Shown in pieces: positions 19,630-30,496 of a stretch of 64,000 nt of DNA; position 1 is the stretch's first letter; every line of letters begins with the position of its first letter. The DNA comes from Cepaea nemoralis (lineage: Eukaryota; Mollusca; Gastropoda; Stylommatophora; Helicidae). Under the pieces are notes generated by a model. It worked only from the letters and a program-made list of their open reading frames with translations, searched no databases and was not told where the DNA came from. The stretch covers positions 62,001 through 126,000 of the forward strand of contig JACEFZ010015095.1 of the NCBI GenBank assembly GCA_014155875.1, written 5' to 3'. The position numbers and the translations under genes were made by a program.

Positions 19630-21693
19630 TGTCACGAGCTCGCCATGAGTTAACCAGATAATAATACCGACGTTTGCTTGGCGTATATTTTCTAGGCCAC
19701 AACAGTCGTACTAACAGAGTAAACACAGCTGCACGGGATACATCGGGTCAGCCCATATACACATTTGGCGGTGAGTGAGAAGGAAGGGATAAAACGCGTT
19801 GGCAGTTCATAACAGTTAAAATCACATATAATTGGCCGCTCAGGATATGGAATGGTTCCGTTTGTCATCTATGGTTCCGGACATCAGACGGAATGGAGGT
19901 TTTGACTGTCAGCACATGACAGAAAGTTGAGGGTGTTATTGAAAAACAGTGGAACACCTGCCGGACATGAACAACGTCACGTGCACAATGTAAGCTTGTT
20001 TGGAAAACCATGATTGGCAGCTTGGTATCGAAACTCTTTGTTGGAACTCGACAGTAACTCTCTAGATTGTTTTGGATGTCAGAACCAGTGATGACAAATC
20101 TAACATGGAGGGAGCCCGAGGGAGGATGGATCCCTGACAGGGGATGATCCGCCAATGTGCCACCTGTGTGGGGGCATAAAGGATAACGTCACGTGGCCAA
20201 CTTTGGTAGTTTGCCATATAAACCCGAGTTGGGACCAACTAGGGGGACTTGAAAATGCTCTAGCCGGAGTGCCAGGGCACTGCAGTGCTTAGTGGAAATA
20301 ATATCTACCGTGTGTTAATTAGTGACTTAATTTTACACGTGCCTATAATGGCAGATGTAGATATGATTGATAGGACTGCAGTAGTGCCATTTAAGGTATA
20401 ACCTAGTATAATATTAGTTCTAATTAATATAGACTGTGGCCTTGTTAAACTATAGTGTGATGATTAGCACTGTTAGTGGAAACTAGTTAGAGTAGAATAG
20501 TGATATTAACTCTGCTAGTTAAGAATAGATTAGTGAAGTGTTGATAAGCTTTACTAGTTGAGAATTGAGTAATGAGGGATAATTGGGATCTTCCCGTAGG
20601 TGTCCCTGGTGGGCGGGGTTCCGCATTCTGTTTGCTGATTTTTTCTTTGTCATAGCCTGATTCGGCTCTAGGTGGGTAGCTAATCTGCTCTATGACTAAG
20701 TCTAGTTAGCTAAAGATCATTAAGCAAGGTGATAGGCTTACACTCAGCCGAAAGGATCAGTAACTAGTACTATCACCAGATGTGTTGTTTCTATCCTAGG
20801 TTCCCTACCAGATCCAAGGAAACTCAACAAGTTTTTGGGAAAAAATCCAATCCCATTCGGAAGAACACCAGTTCAACAATCAATAAAGTTGCATACAGAA
20901 CGTAACTAAAGCTAGAAGGAAGTTGATTCACCAAAGAGAGTGATGCGTACTGATGCACCACACAGCATCAGACAGTAGTAACTAAATGAGATCAGTCTAA
21001 TAGTTACCTAGTGTTATATAATCTCGTGTAATAGAACACAAGACATTATACGTGAGGCTAGATAGACACGAGTGAGGATCAATCACATTAACAATTAACA
21101 TTAATGACGGTGTACACACTACAAAGGACTTGTGCAGTTTTTTTTTAAGGAACGATAGGAACGGACATTGTGTAGGGTGCAACCGGTCCATGATTAACTG
21201 TTAATACCACCGGTGTCTATTTCGGATGATCATGAAATTGGATTACCAGAGGTCTACAGAGGCAAAGCAGTATCCGGCAAGATGGTTTCGGCACGGGGTG
21301 AGATGTACATGTTCTGACGTAACGTGCTGTGGTCTATCCTTGCTGGGATCAGCTGACTGGGTTGTGGTCTGAGAGTCCGATTCTACACACTTTATAGAAC
21401 ACGTCACACATTTTCTTCACATACACGTCTCATATACGTTACACTTTTCTTTTAATAAATTATCTTTATTAATTTTTAGAAGCAAGAGTTGTTGAGTATG
21501 TTGCGTTGGTGAAGTATGAGAAGGGGGCATAGTACGACAGTGAGAGAGTGATAGGAAAAGGTGTCCATAGGCTGATGGAGTGTGTTGGACGGAAGCTGGT
21601 GGATTCTCCAGAATATTGAGAGGGAAAAAATATTATAATGTGGGTGTCGGCTCTCTTCACTCCAGGGACGACACTGTAAAGGAGGACACGACA
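19630..21693 (+). mobile_element. 3' terminal LTR of element A (copy g, 2064 bp)
   Basis: TGTCACG...CACGACA, preceded by the polypurine tract, so this is the genuine 3' LTR of the outer element. It shares diagnostic variants with copy c (CCAGTTCAAC) and copy d (GGGGATGATCC). The five bases after it are GTTTC. If the outer element's target duplication survives, GTTTC should precede the first LTR upstream of the window. Confidence 0.92.
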
Positions 21694-22060
21694 GTTTCTA
21701 TGTCTCTCACTATCAACATGGCGCTCAAAGTCAGTAGTTCCTTTGTTGGCAACGGACAAGCAACTATCGCAAATCGTACACTTTGCCTCATTCTCGTAAT
21801 GAACTGGAAACCATTAGGTATATTTAGCTCCTGCGAAAAGAAGAGACATACTACACATGGACACAATGAACCGGTTCAAACCACCATAATAGTTGTGTCA
21901 ATTTATTTTGTGTCTTTTTTCGTTTGTTTATCTATTTTTGTTGTCCTGTCCTTGACAAAGATTCTCAGAATCGAAACGTCGGCCGGCCTGTGTTGTCCTA
22001 TTGTACTTATTTGTTTTATACATTCATTTTATACATTTATTAATTGCTTCTGATTTTATA
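21694..22060 (+). other. Possible retroelement fragment with a degenerate hammerhead-like motif
   Basis: Bases 21946-21986 contain TTGACAA, a perfect 5-bp hairpin GATTC-TCA-GAATC, then GAAACGTC. This resembles the hammerhead ribozyme core CUGANGA - stem II - GAAA found in Penelope-like elements and other animal retroelements. Two core positions differ, so activity is unlikely. The frame across it reads KILRIETSAGL, which I treat as a by-product of the repeat. Element assignment is inference. Confidence 0.35.
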
Positions 22061-22744
22061 TAAGTCACACTTTGTTTTTCACATGTGTGCGATGGATTTC
22101 CTTGTAAGGTATGTGAATGTGCATTGTGTCTGTGTCTAATATGTCTCTTCTTTTCACAGAAGCTAACTATACCTAATTGAAATTGTTTCCTGTGCATATT
22201 ATTATATCCTGCTGCAGCCGCTGATTTTTCTTTTGTTCCATCTCATTCTCGTTGCTTCCTTCAACGAAGCATGGAAACTTATTTTTCATAGTGTTCGAGA
22301 ATTTGCATTTTCTCTTTGTAGAAGCCATTTTCATAAACGTAGACGGCAAAAATTACAAATTAAACAAAAAAAATTTAAGTGGCGTCTCTGCTACCGGAAC
22401 CGGAAATAACATTAACATTTTGACCATAGAGACTACAGCATTGTTAGTGTTGCCGAATAGAGCAACAGTTAGATTCAAATTATACAAATAATTGGTGTTT
22501 CACATTTGGTATAAATAGGAAAATTAAATAAATATTATTAAGCTATGTGTTTTAATAAAGAATGTAAACACACGGTAGAGTGTAGATACATTGTAAGTTG
22601 TAACTACAATACATAGAAAAATGATAACATAAAATAATTTTAAAAGCCGGACATTTTAAAGGCTTTTAGCTTTGCCTGCCGGACGAAGGACACGAGTCTA
22701 AAAAGGAGGACATGTCTTCTCTTTGCCGGACGTCTGGCAACCCT
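22061..22744. other. AT-rich spacer, nothing recognised
   Basis: No coding frame with recognisable motifs, tandem repeat or RNA gene seen. The 79-codon frame at 22252-22491 has no family features. Near 22640-22745 there is a block with GGACAT/CCGGAC and TGGCAACCCT that could be a DNA transposon edge, but no partner end was found. Confidence 0.4.
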
Positions 22745-23115
22745 ATGAATATATCAATAGCACCACAGGCTGTGTACCATGGTTGGTACTTGATAATTTC
22801 TCTGCCATGTTGATTCTCAGGCTGTGTCCCTAGTATTATTTGGGTATTCTATGTACGCTCCCGCTCCTCCATCTCCACGGCAATTTGTGCTGACCCATCT
22901 GTGTAGATTTGGATCCAGAGGACCTGTGTGTAATCTTCATCAATGAAACTGAAAGTGGCTGTTCTACGTTGTACACTGTTCTTTCTTACCGAATATTCTT
23001 TTTACTTTTGTCTGGATGTGTAGTGATAGTCTATGTTCCTCTTTCCATGAAGTTCGTTCTGGAATAGTTGTAATCTTTATCAATGATCTTGTTGTTACAC
23101 TATCATATTAAATTA
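22745..23115 (-). pseudogene. LINE RNase H fragment, inverted (family F4)
   Basis: Read on the minus strand, it gives I-Q-I-Y-T-D-G-S at about 22910, the start of a LINE RNase H domain, followed by a stretch matching EYPNNTRD. The same stretch occurs in plus orientation at 24310 and the preceding block at 23835-24000. It is therefore an inverted partial duplicate of the neighbouring LINE. It is frame-broken and has no start. Confidence 0.6.
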
Positions 23116-25000
23116 AAGCGGTAATGTACGCTGATGACCTGGTTCTATGGAGCACAAATGAACATGCATTAGTGGACACCAGATCGCTACACAGAGCTGA
23201 AGATGCATTAGTTGCATGGGCAAATAGATGGTGTGTCAGCATAAACACTGACAAGTTCAGCACCACTCTATTTACCCTCTCTCCAAAACAAAAGGCAGGG
23301 GTCATAAAGATAAATGGAATACGCCTAAGAGAAGATCAAGAACCAACATACCTTGGATGACATGGAGAAAGCACATCAACAAAGCAGTAGCAAAAGCCAG
23401 AAGGAAAATAGCCATCATGAGAAAACTAACCACGTGGGGAGATAGTGGGAAAATACTTAGCAAAGTTTATCAACAGAACATACGACGACATCTGGAATAC
23501 GGGTCAACTGCGTGGTGTTCAACATCAAACACCACACTACAAGAAATGGACAATGTGCAAAATCGCGCACTTAGAGTCACCACAGGAGGGATAAGATCAA
23601 CCCCTATAATGGAGATGGGGAGAACACACGCGCCGAGAGAGAGCACAGAGATACGAAAACGCTAATACAAGCAGAAACGTTCCTCAGCATGCCAGGCCAC
23701 CCTATGAAGAACAGATTTGAAAACTTCGCTATGAGGCGGTTGAAAAGAAGCAGTTTTATCCACTACTGCCAAACGACTCTGCAGAGAAACCACCGATCGG
23801 CCCACAGTTGGTATCCCACTGAAAACTATTCCACAACGAACTCCGAGGAAAGAGGAACATATACTATCACTACAAATCCAGATAAAAGTGAGAGGAATAT
23901 TTAACACGGAAGAACAGAACAGTGTACAGCGCCGAACAGCCACTGTCAGCTTCCTTGATGAAGAATATCCACAGTACCACCGGATCCGAGTCTACACAGA
24001 TCAGCACAATATGCTGTTCGAAATAGGAGAGCAAAAGTACAAGGCAGGCGTGGTTGCGGCCTTGTGGGAGCACGTGTACACCTCGGAGGAGCAAATGGAT
24101 CATCATGGTCTGGCAAGAATGAGACAGCGAGGAGTGACGAGGGGATCTGGCAGACGCTCGACGCTCAAGGAAAGGCGAGACGGACCTATAATCAGATTGC
24201 TACGGGTACTATTGGTGTTGGAACTCTTCGCTGGCTGCTGAGGATGGGGACGGAGCGCCTATGGGAATGCCCCGATGGCGGTTCCTAAATCAATCAATCA
24301 ATCAGAGCGGAAGTGTACACAAAATACCCAAATAATACTAGGAACACGCCAGCGTACCAACAAGAAAGTACATGCCATAACTATGATGCTGAAATTGAGG
24401 CAATCAAGATAGCAATAGAGAAATTACTAAATACCAGCCATGGTACACAACCTGCGGTGCTATTGACACATGCAAAATCAATACTCGAGGCGCTCCTGCC
24501 TGAGAAATTGCCAATACTAACACACTATTTTCTGAACTTAGCAGTCAGCATAAGGTCACCATACAGTGGATATCCATCCCACTGTGGATTCCCCGGAACC
24601 GACAGAGCTGATCGATTGGCTAAGGAAGGAGCAAAAGAAGAACAGACTGATGTGCCCGTTACATACCACCAAAAGAAAAAAAATGATCAAATCAGTCAGA
24701 AGGCCACCTAAAGCCTGGCTCAAGACTGACGACCACTTTATGGACAGACCTAGAACAGGTCATTATTCTGCGCCTCAGAACAGGACACAATAGATCACGC
24801 AACCACATGTATACAAAATTCAAGATTGGTGACTCAGCCATGTGCACATGTGGATTGGCGTCGCAGACAGCAGAGCACATACTCCAAGACTGCCCAAAAT
24901 ATAACATATCCAGGGAAACCTTCTGGCCTAGAGAGACGACAGTGGAAGATGAACTCTATGGACCACTGTTTAAAACAGTTAGTTGCATATCCCTTTAAAG
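23116..25000 (+). pseudogene. Degenerate non-LTR retrotransposon, RT to RNase H to C-terminal CCHC (family F4)
   Basis: Fragments in several frames form one LINE 3' half. RT motif YADDLVLW is at 23127, with thumb-region motifs YLG and LEYGSTAW to about 23665. The RNase H start (IRVYTD) is near 23990, RNase H middle (EIEAIKIA) at 24390 and end (PSHCGFPGTDRADRLAKEGAKEE) near 24575-24645. The C-terminal Cys-rich segment KIGDSAMCTCGLASQTAEHI with DCP lies near 24825-24895. Such proteins copy LINE RNA into nicked target DNA. It is 5'-truncated, frameshifted and split by a 0.3-kb insert at about 24010-24305. Clade not assigned. Confidence 0.7.
24010..24305 (+). mobile_element. Retroposed insert with (AATC)n tail inside LINE RNase H
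   Basis: The insert interrupts the RNase H frame right after YTD and ends in AAATCAATCAATCAATCA. After it the RNase H frame resumes (GTACACAAAATACCC...). The inverted copy at 22745-23115 lacks this insert, which shows that it is an insertion. It looks like the 3' end of another LINE or a SINE. No clear target duplication is visible. Confidence 0.55.
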
Positions 25001-25319
25001 GACATTTGCAGTCAGCACCAGCAGTTTTTGCTGCTGTTGATGTCTTGGCAAGTTTACGTTCAGTAGTATGCCATTGCTTTCAGGACGACCTGCTCCCATA
25101 CCATTTTGTAAAAAACCAACGCAACGCGGTCTGCTGCCAAATTGTGTGCAGCCTGCTGCCAGATTGTACGCAGCTGTGTTTTGAACGCGGGTAAGTGGGA
25201 TTACGAGCCGCGTCTGTAACTCTTGGCCACGGACACCGGTATGGACCGCTGGATGAACTAACAAAGACAGTTACATTCATACAAGAGACAACATTGCAGT
25301 TATAGACATTTCAAGCGAA
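25001..25319 (+). other. LINE F4 3' untranslated region
   Basis: Starts with GTTAGTTGCATATCCCTTTAAAGGA. A related stretch recurs near 34035-34160 (GTTAGTTGAATATCC...), marking it as the 3' UTR of the same LINE family. No gene seen. Confidence 0.45.
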
Positions 25320-25730
25320 CGAAAGAAGAAGAAGAAGTTTAGTTTAGTCGATGGATCAATATCACGGCACACGGGTGCAACCCATAAGTTGCTCCGTTTT
25401 CCTCCTAACTCAAATCTGAGTCTGGAGATACTCATCTCAGTGAACGAACTCCGTAGAACCGACGAGGATCCTGAAAATACGTTGGGTAGATTTTTAACTC
25501 GAAATTTTGCCCGGGCAGCGCCGTTAGGCTACTACTGTTTCGATCTCCAACTGCCAAGAGATATTTTACGTGCGCAACAAATCACACGGGCGTCCGATCT
25601 CACTACCCAGAGACCAGGGGAAATTTATTACTAGAAGTCCACGTGAAAAGATCCCGGCATCACCGGGGCTTGAACTCGGGACCTTCAGCACTCGAGGCGG
25701 ACACCATACCTCGAGACCACGCAGCTCCCC
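25320..25730 (-). mobile_element. tRNA-headed SINE, minus strand
   Basis: On the minus strand from 25730 the sequence starts GGGGAGCTGCGTGGTCTCGA and shows an A-box-like GTGGTCTCGAGG and a B-box-like GAGTTCAAGCCCC about 50 bases later. This is the layout of a tRNA-derived polymerase III promoter. An unrelated body of about 300 bases follows and a short (CTT)n tail ends it (plus-strand GAAGAAGAAG at 25325-25337). It is non-coding and depends on LINE machinery. The parent tRNA is not certain; the tRNA fold is too degraded to be functional. Confidence 0.6.
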
Positions 25731-25892
25731 CAGAAGAAGAAGACGAAGAAGAAGAAGAAAAAGAAGAAGAAGAACGAGGAGGAGAAGAAGAAGAAGTAGT
25801 AGAAGACGAAGAAGAAGAAGGAGGAGGAGGAGGAGAAGAAGAAGATGAAGAAGAAAAAGTAGTAGAAGAGGAAGAAGAAGAAGAAGAAGTGT
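25731..25892 (+). repeat. GAA/GAG-rich simple repeat
   Basis: Purine tract of imperfect GAA triplets. Long Arg/Glu-rich and Ser/Leu-rich frames across it are low-complexity artefacts. Confidence 0.85.
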
Positions 25893-26016
25893 CATTGGCT
25901 TTGTGCTGTAAAGAGGTACAACTCCATCCGTGGTCCCCGTCATGCGTGTAGTTATATTGCCTTGTTTGAAGCACAATGTGTCAAACTATCGTCAGCCGCC
26001 CTGATATTATATTATA

Positions 26017-26148
26017 TCCATCCATCCATCATGTGCCATGCCGATAAGCGTGGTCGGTCATGTTCTGCCATCTCACTCGATCACCAGAGTCGTGGATCAG
26101 CTCTGTGTTTTTGTCTCGACCATGCCGCGTGCCAAGCCATTCAGGTAT
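26017..26148 (-). mobile_element. Short LINE F1 3'-end insertion, TSD TTATATTATA
   Basis: 132 bases matching, in inverse orientation, the 3' terminus of the LINE at 29940-30045 (CATGTGCCATGCC...GAGTCGTGGATCAG). The tail is (ATGG)n on the minus strand. TTATATTATA flanks it at 26007-26016 and 26149-26158. Strong 5' truncation is typical of target-primed reverse transcription. Confidence 0.75.
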
Positions 26149-26158
26149 TTATATTATA

Positions 26159-26337
26159 CTAGCTGACAAGATTATTTCAAGATCGCGTTAATACAAGAAC
26201 CGATTACTTGGTATTGTGTTTCCCTCCATACTTTTCGGTTCTGTACTTCTCGCCCTTCTGGAATTCGTTATTTTAAATAATTTATAACGTAAGTAGACCC
26301 GAAAATCACGTTTTATGTACACGTTTAGACTTGTTCT
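26159..26337. other. Spacer, nothing recognised
   Basis: AT-rich sequence between two insertions. No motif or repeat identified. Confidence 0.4.
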
Positions 26338-26349
26338 AGTATGTGTTAT

Positions 26350-27683
26350 GTATGTATTGTATGTGTTCTAGTATGGCAAAATATGGCTGTCCACGAAAGT
26401 TTGTCCAAATAGTGCGGCTATTTCATGACGGCATGCAGGCAAGAGTACAGGAAAATGGTGAACTGTCCTGTTACCAATGGAGTGAAGCAAAGATGTGTCC
26501 TGGCACCAACACTGTTCAGCCTCATGTTTTCAGCAATGTTGATGAATGCCTTCGAGAACGACGACATTGGAATAGACATCAACTACCGTATGAATGGAAA
26601 GTTATTCAATCTCAGAAGGCTGAAAGCTAAAACCAAAATTGACAGCGGCACCGTCAGAGAACTCCTGTTTGCTGATGATTGCGCTCTATACGCCAACTCA
26701 GAGGCGGACATGCAACATAATGTTTAAGCTTTCTTACATGCCTGTGCCAACTTTGGGCTCAATATCAACTTGGAGAAGACTGTAGTTATGTACCAGCCAG
26801 CTCCAGGGAATAATCACACTGTGCCGAATATCAAAGTGAATGATCATAGACTAAGTGTTGTGGACAAATTAACCTATCTTGGCAGCACCGTGTCACAAGC
26901 TGCCACAATCGATGACGAAGTGAATGCAAGAATCTCCAAGGCCAGTGCAGCCTTTGGCAGACTGTACAAGAATGTATGGGACAGAACTGGAATAAGCCTG
27001 CAAACAAAGCTAAAAGTCTACAAAGCAGTTGTATTATCCACACTGCTATATGCTTGTGAAACCTGGACTGTTTATTAGCGACACGCTAGGAAATTAAACC
27101 ACTTCCACTACAGTCTGCCTAAGGAAGCTACTGAAGATTAAATGGCAAGACAAGATTCCAGACACTGAAGTCCTAGAAAGAGCATCCATGACCAGTATCC
27201 ACACTCTACTGATGAAGAATCAGATTCGCCGGGCTGGTCACTTGACTCGCATGCCAGATCAGAGGCTCCCTAAACGAATTTTTACAGCGAACTGCGTTGT
27301 GGTAAACGCTCCCAAGGTGGCCAGAGGAAACGTTTTAAAGACACTCTGAAAATTTCACTGAATGCTTTTGGAATTCATCATGACACCTGGGAGGCTGCAG
27401 CCAGAGACCGAAATTCGTGGCGTGCATCATTGCGCAAAGGTGCAGTCATATGTGAGGCAACCAGGACTGCAAGAGCTGTGAAGGAAAGGCAGGACAGAAA
27501 AACCACGGCAGGAAATCCTCCTCCAGAGACGTCAAGGATTCTTTGCCCACATTGTCAAAGAACATTTCGAGCCAAAATAGGCCTTATCAGCCATCTTAGA
27601 ACCCACGGCTCCACACCTTCAACCCCACTGGATGAAATGAATGGTCATCATCATTCTTGATGGACAAACAACAACACAACAAC
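26350..27683 (+). pseudogene. 5'-truncated LINE with C-terminal C2H2 finger (family F3), TSD AGTATGTGTTAT
   Basis: The RT part shows GVKQRCVLAPTLFSLMFSAML, the catalytic FADDCALYA (near 26675), TYLGST (near 26875), LLYACETWTVY (near 27045), then an endonuclease-like tail (IRRAGHLTRMPDQRLPKR). A terminal C2H2 zinc finger CPHCQRTFRAKIGLISHLRTH is at 27545-27605. The 3' tail is ACA-rich. Twelve-base direct repeats at 26338-26349 and 27684-27695 mark the ends. At least three frame breaks and a stop after TVY make it a dead copy. It encodes only the 3' third of the LINE ORF2. Confidence 0.8.
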
Positions 27684-27770
27684 AGTATGTGTTATTAAAT
27701 TTAGCTTCCATATTTACGTATACTGTGTAAAAGGCGTGTGGTGGGGATTTATAGGGAAGAAATACCAAAA

Positions 27771-27848
27771 GGGGGGGGGGGGGGGGAGGAACGGCATTCT
27801 AATGGTAGAGAGAGGGGTGCAGAGGCCAAAAAAGGTTGAGAACCACTG
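27771..27848. mobile_element. Possible hAT transposon end after a 16-G run
   Basis: AAAGGTTGAGAACCACTG at 27831-27848 is the reverse complement of CAGTGGTTCTCAACCTTT, a terminal inverted repeat common among hAT DNA transposons. A run of 16 G is at 27771-27786. No opposite terminus or transposase was found, so this is at best a remnant. Confidence 0.35.
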
Positions 27849-27859
27849 AACTAGAAGAA

Positions 27860-28785
27860 ACATGGCGGCTTGTTTATGTTGAATGTCAGACTCTACAATT
27901 AGTTTAGTAATAATTAATGTTGAATATTGGACTATATCATTCGATAAACGTTTATTGACGTTGAATATCGTCTTAATATCTCACTGACCTCTCTCTACCA
28001 CTGGCAAAAGTCTCGAGAAGGAGCTGGATTGATTTCTTCAGGTAACTCAAGACTTACAGTCAGTACAGACTGTTTCAGTGTTTGTCTTTAAAAATTCTTC
28101 TGGTACCAACCATGGCTGTGCAGCTGTGCAGTGCAGCCATCCATGTCTTCCCGATCCAATATTCATTTGTTTCTAACTCTCTCCTTGTGTTTTTAGATCT
28201 TCCTTTATTTCATTAACCCTGTTAATTCCAGACAAATACTTTTCTAGTGATACAATTATCAGGTTTTCTCAATGTTTGTTATAGTCCAGTGCCAGAAGCA
28301 TTTTCCTAGTAGTGATACAAGAATTATCAGGTTTTCTCAATCCTATTAGCATATATAGACAATATTCAAAAATTTGGTTTTTATTTATGAAACCATGACA
28401 GTTGGATACAGCTTGACAAGACGAACCCAACGGTATCTCAATGAGGAATATACATTAATTCTAGGCGGAGTTATGAATATTTTTGTGTCGTGATCTACAA
28501 CCAGGAAGTGCAAAGGAATCTTCTTAGTAAATGAGAAGGTTCTGATAGCGGCCCAATAAATTGGGAGCTGAGAAATTCTGCCTTCTATTAGGCCTACTGT
28601 GGCTTGTTTATTTTTAAAAGGACAACTTAGTGCCATATATCATTGCATCTGGGTAGCGAGGCCTATCTTGACGTATTATCAATTTTTCGATAGGATGTGC
28701 CGTGACCTAATTAACAATTAAACATGGCCTCCAATTGTTTATTATTCATGAAGTCTTTTGCAAAGCTTACAAACCTGGCAAGATG
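27860..28785. other. Spacer with a short internal duplication
   Basis: No gene seen. Near 28240-28350 the phrase TATCAGGTTTTCTCAAT occurs twice about 70 bases apart, with CCTAGTAGTGATACAA between, so there is a small local duplication. Confidence 0.4.
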
Positions 28786-28789
28786 TATA

Positions 28790-30045
28790 CTTTATTGGGC
28801 ACTCTTCCGAATAACGGTCCCAAATGGGGAAGTTAGGAAGAAAATACAACCTGAAATAAGAGAGGAACAATGTGGGTTTGTAGAAGGCAAGGGTACAGTA
28901 AATGATGTGTATATACTGAGAACAGTAATTGAACGATCTATAGAAGTAAACTAAGATCTACACCTCTGCTTTATTGACTACACAAAGGCTTTCGATAAAG
29001 TGAGACATGTCGACATGATAAGGATGCTTGAAGATCTACAAATTGATGGAAAAGACCTTAGACTTGTAAAAACACATATATTGGAAACAACAAGCTGCCA
29101 TAAGAATTGATAATGAAGTAGGTCAATATCAGCCTATTAAGAGAGGTGTGAGACAGGGATGTGTAATGTCTCCAGATCTTTTTTCCCTGTACAGTGAACA
29201 TATTTTCAGAAATATAGAAGATATGGAAGGAATCAACATTGGAGGACGATACATCAATAACATTAGATACGCAGATGATACAGTCTTGATTGCAGACAAT
29301 GAACAGGACATGCAAAATTTAGTAGATGCGGTTGTTGCACACAGTGAACAACTAGGGTTAGAATTGAATTGTAAGAAGACACAGATTATGGTCGTCACTA
29401 GGAAGGAAGAAATACCACAATGTAATATACAAGTAAATGGGCATATTCTTCAACAAGTGAATCGGTACAACTATCTCGGAACAGTCATAACATCTGATGG
29501 GAGATGCCTTGAAGAGATTAGAACAAGAATCGCCATGGTGAAGGTAGCCTTTTGCAAGATGAAAAACATACTAACCAATAAAAAGATATCAATTAAAACG
29601 AGAAAAAGAGTGTTGAAGTGCTACATAGAACCTGTACTTTTATATGGATGTGAGGCGTGGACAATGAGCAGACAAGCTGAAAAACATCTGATGGCTGTGG
29701 AAATGTGGTTTCTGAGGAAAATGCAAAGAATACCATGGACAGCCAGAAAGACCAATGAACAAGTCCTTCAAGAAACAAGTGAAGATCGTAAACTGATAAG
29801 AGACATTAGACGTAGACAGTCAAAATTTTTTGGGCATGTTATGAGAAGAAATGAATTGGAGAACTTGGTGACAACTGGCAAGATCGAGGGGAACAGACCA
29901 AGGGGAAGACCAAGAATTAAATACCTGGATGGCTTCACCACATGGCATGGTTGAGAGAGAAACACAGAGCTGATCCACGACTCTGGTGATCGAGTGAGAT
30001 GGCAGAACATGACAGCCCACGCTTTTCGGCATGGCACATAATGTA
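28790..30045 (+). pseudogene. 5'-truncated RTE-like LINE (family F1), RT to 3' end
   Basis: RT palm and thumb are well preserved: EEQCGFVEGKGTVND (near 28865), FIDYTKAFDKVRH (28970), VRQGCVMSPDLFSLYSE (29150), catalytic YADDTVLIAD (near 29270), YLGTVITSDGR (29475), VLLYGCEAWTMSRQ (29635), GHVMRRNELENLVTTGKIEG (29835-29890). A 268-codon frame covers 29148-29954, with stops and a frameshift upstream. No endonuclease domain remains. The last 105 bases also occur alone at 26017, 60597 and 61290, so they define the family's 3' terminus. RTE-like is by overall resemblance only. Confidence 0.78.
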
Positions 30046-30127
30046 TGGATGGGGAAGTAACTCTTTAGTGTAAAAGTATCCCTTACAGGGCCTCATTGGG
30101 TGATATAAAAACAATATTAAATGCTAT

Positions 30128-30496
30128 GAACTAAAATTTAGAACTGAGAAAATCGAAATACGTACCAATAATCATCGTCATTTTCAATCAGGAGCCGTCT
30201 TCACAATGAAAATTGGCTGCAATGGATCTCCAACACTGTCTGTCTCTATGCTACGAACTACAATATAGCTACGAACTAAAATATAGAACTGAGAATATCG
30301 AAATACGTACCAATAATCATCATCATCATCAATCAGGAGCCGTCTCCACAATGAAGGTTGGCTGCAATGGATCTCCAACATTGTCTGTCTCTCGCCTTGA
30401 CTGCACATTCTGTCAGACTGATGTTCGTCCATCTCTTGATGTTATCTTCCCACTTGTATCGTCATCTACCTCTTGCTCGCTTGCCCTCAACCTTGC
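30128..30496 (-). repeat. Two-copy direct repeat (about 132 bp) plus LINE 3'-end fragment
   Basis: GAACTAAAATTTAGAACTGAG...CTGTCTGTCTCT recurs with few changes at about 30128-30245 and 30260-30395. The second copy contains (CAT)n where the first has a degraded version, and runs on into a block that looks like an inverted LINE 3' end. Seen directly; origin inferred. Confidence 0.55.

Noticed and set aside
21580..22053. 157-codon frame as a membrane protein gene
   Set aside because: It begins inside the LTR and runs across the repeat boundary. Hydrophobic residues come from T-rich sequence, and there is no sign of conservation beyond the repeat.
22640..22745. DNA transposon terminus ending TGGCAACCCT
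   Set aside because: No matching inverted end or target duplication found.
25566..25976. Leu/Ser/Glu-rich frames
   Set aside because: Low-complexity translation of the purine tract.
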